Position numbers and translations under genes: made by a program
Notes under the pieces: generated by a model
Databases searched by the model: none
What the model was told of the DNA's origin: nothing
Seen by the model: the letters and a program-made list of their open reading frames with translations, nothing else
In this document: positions 5,031-5,329 of the stretch, in pieces
Layout of the letters: each line of letters starts with the position of its first letter
How positions within the stretch are numbered: the stretch's first letter is position 1
Assembly (NCBI GenBank): GCA_003558575.1
Contig: PWPY01000174.1
Span: forward strand, 1 to 5,329
Direction of reading: 5' to 3'
DNA from: Desulfonatronovibrio sp.
GTDB lineage: Bacteria > Desulfobacterota > Desulfovibrionia > Desulfovibrionales > Desulfonatronovibrionaceae
Length of the DNA stretch: 5,329 nucleotides

Positions 5031-5092
5031 TATTTAACCTGATACTATAACCAAATTACCCTTACAAGCCAAACTTTTCCCAAGAGGAATAA

Positions 5093-5329
5093 ATGAAAAA
5101 AGCCAAGCCCCTGCAGCCTTCAAAGCTTAGCATATTTTTAACTCCGTCCAAAATCAGGTTCTCAGACACCAAGACAGCCAGGTATGGAGCGTTTGATTCG
5201 CGCAACTGCCAGCAAAGGGCTTTTGAAGCTCTGGAGCTGGCGCTTACAATTACAAGGCCTGGCTATAACATTTATCTTTCGGGCGAAAAAGGACTTGGAA
5301 GGACAAGATTTGTTAAAGATTATCTTAAA
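5093..5329 (+). CDS. Lon-B-type ATP-dependent protease (3' partial)
   Basis: The 79 visible residues match the N-terminal part of large AAA+ Lon-B-like proteases (the COG1067 type): LTPSKIRF (16-23), QQRAFEALELAL (40-51), then RPGYNIYLSGEKGLGRTRFV (55-74). The last contains the Walker A loop GEKGLGRT (64-71), with Arg where classical P-loops have Lys; G-x-G-R-T is, as I recall, common in this group. The ATPase core and the Ser-Lys protease domain lie beyond the right edge, so protease function is inferred from family membership. The ATG at 5093 is preceded by AGAGGA (5083-5088) with four bases between. It is divergent from the F0 cluster, and its leader carries the inverted-repeat element. 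An AAA+ protein of this family lacking the protease domain cannot be excluded from the visible part. Confidence 0.85.
   Translation, partial: MKKAKPLQPSKLSIFLTPSKIRFSDTKTARYGAFDSRNCQQRAFEALELALTITRPGYNIYLSGEKGLGRTRFVKDYLK

Larger units (their letters stand above)
4333..5092. other. Long divergent intergenic region
   Basis: This 760-bp stretch between atpZ and the protease gene has no credible protein gene. From left to right it holds the atpZ promoter and operator-like sites (4336-4416), a stretch at about 4420-4760 with only short palindromes, a plus-strand promoter with an adjacent palindrome (4767-4825), a small hairpin (4841-4855) and the inverted-repeat element (4875-5030). In the middle stretch GTCAGGA and TCCTGAC (4570-4576 and 4583-4589) form a perfect 7-bp stem with a 6-base loop, and CCAGCGCTGG (4600-4609) is a perfect palindrome. 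Neither is followed by a T-run on either strand, so they are not terminators. Confidence 0.8.

Noticed and set aside
1..5329. tRNA, rRNA, CRISPR array, attachment site or phage genes
   Set aside because: I looked on both strands for T-arm motifs, regularly spaced direct repeats and integrase-like motifs and found none that held up.

Overview
The window looks like chromosomal DNA of a sulfate-reducing Desulfobacterota bacterium, probably of Desulfovibrionales type. This rests on gene content and order: the membrane (F0) genes of ATP synthase stand apart from the F1 genes and are followed directly by the NADH-responsive regulator Rex, an arrangement I associate with Desulfovibrio-type genomes. 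Base composition is moderate to AT-rich. No similarity search was possible, so the taxon is an inference.

Layout. Positions 1-1358 (+) hold most of cobyric acid synthase (cobQ), cut at its 5' end by the window edge. It converges on, and overlaps by 28 bp, a small exported single-domain rhodanese (1331-1735, -). Next on the minus strand is rex (1883-2536). Then, reading the minus strand in transcription order, come atpZ (4332-4057), atpI (about 4082-3663), atpB (3659-2979) and atpE (2923-2603). An intrinsic terminator (about 2560-2591) separates atpE from rex. A 760-bp intergenic region (4333-5092) separates atpZ from a divergent gene for a Lon-B-type ATP-dependent protease (5093 to the right edge, +).

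How the parts work together. atpZIBE encode the rotor ring, the stator a subunit and two assembly or ion-handling accessory proteins. Rex senses NADH/NAD+. Three Rex-operator-like sequences lie where they would matter: two in the atpZ leader, at and just after the inferred transcription start, and one across the start codon of rex. This predicts redox control of the F0 genes and autoregulation of rex.

The most unusual structure is in the large intergenic region: a 156-bp element (4875-5030) with 15-bp imperfect terminal inverted repeats, several further inverted repeats nested inside, and the 6-bp direct repeat TATTTA immediately outside both ends. It has the architecture of a MITE-like mobile palindrome inserted in the leader of the protease gene. 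A sigma-70-like promoter and an operator-like palindrome precede it at 4767-4825. I see no clearly new enzyme system, phage, CRISPR array, tRNA or rRNA.
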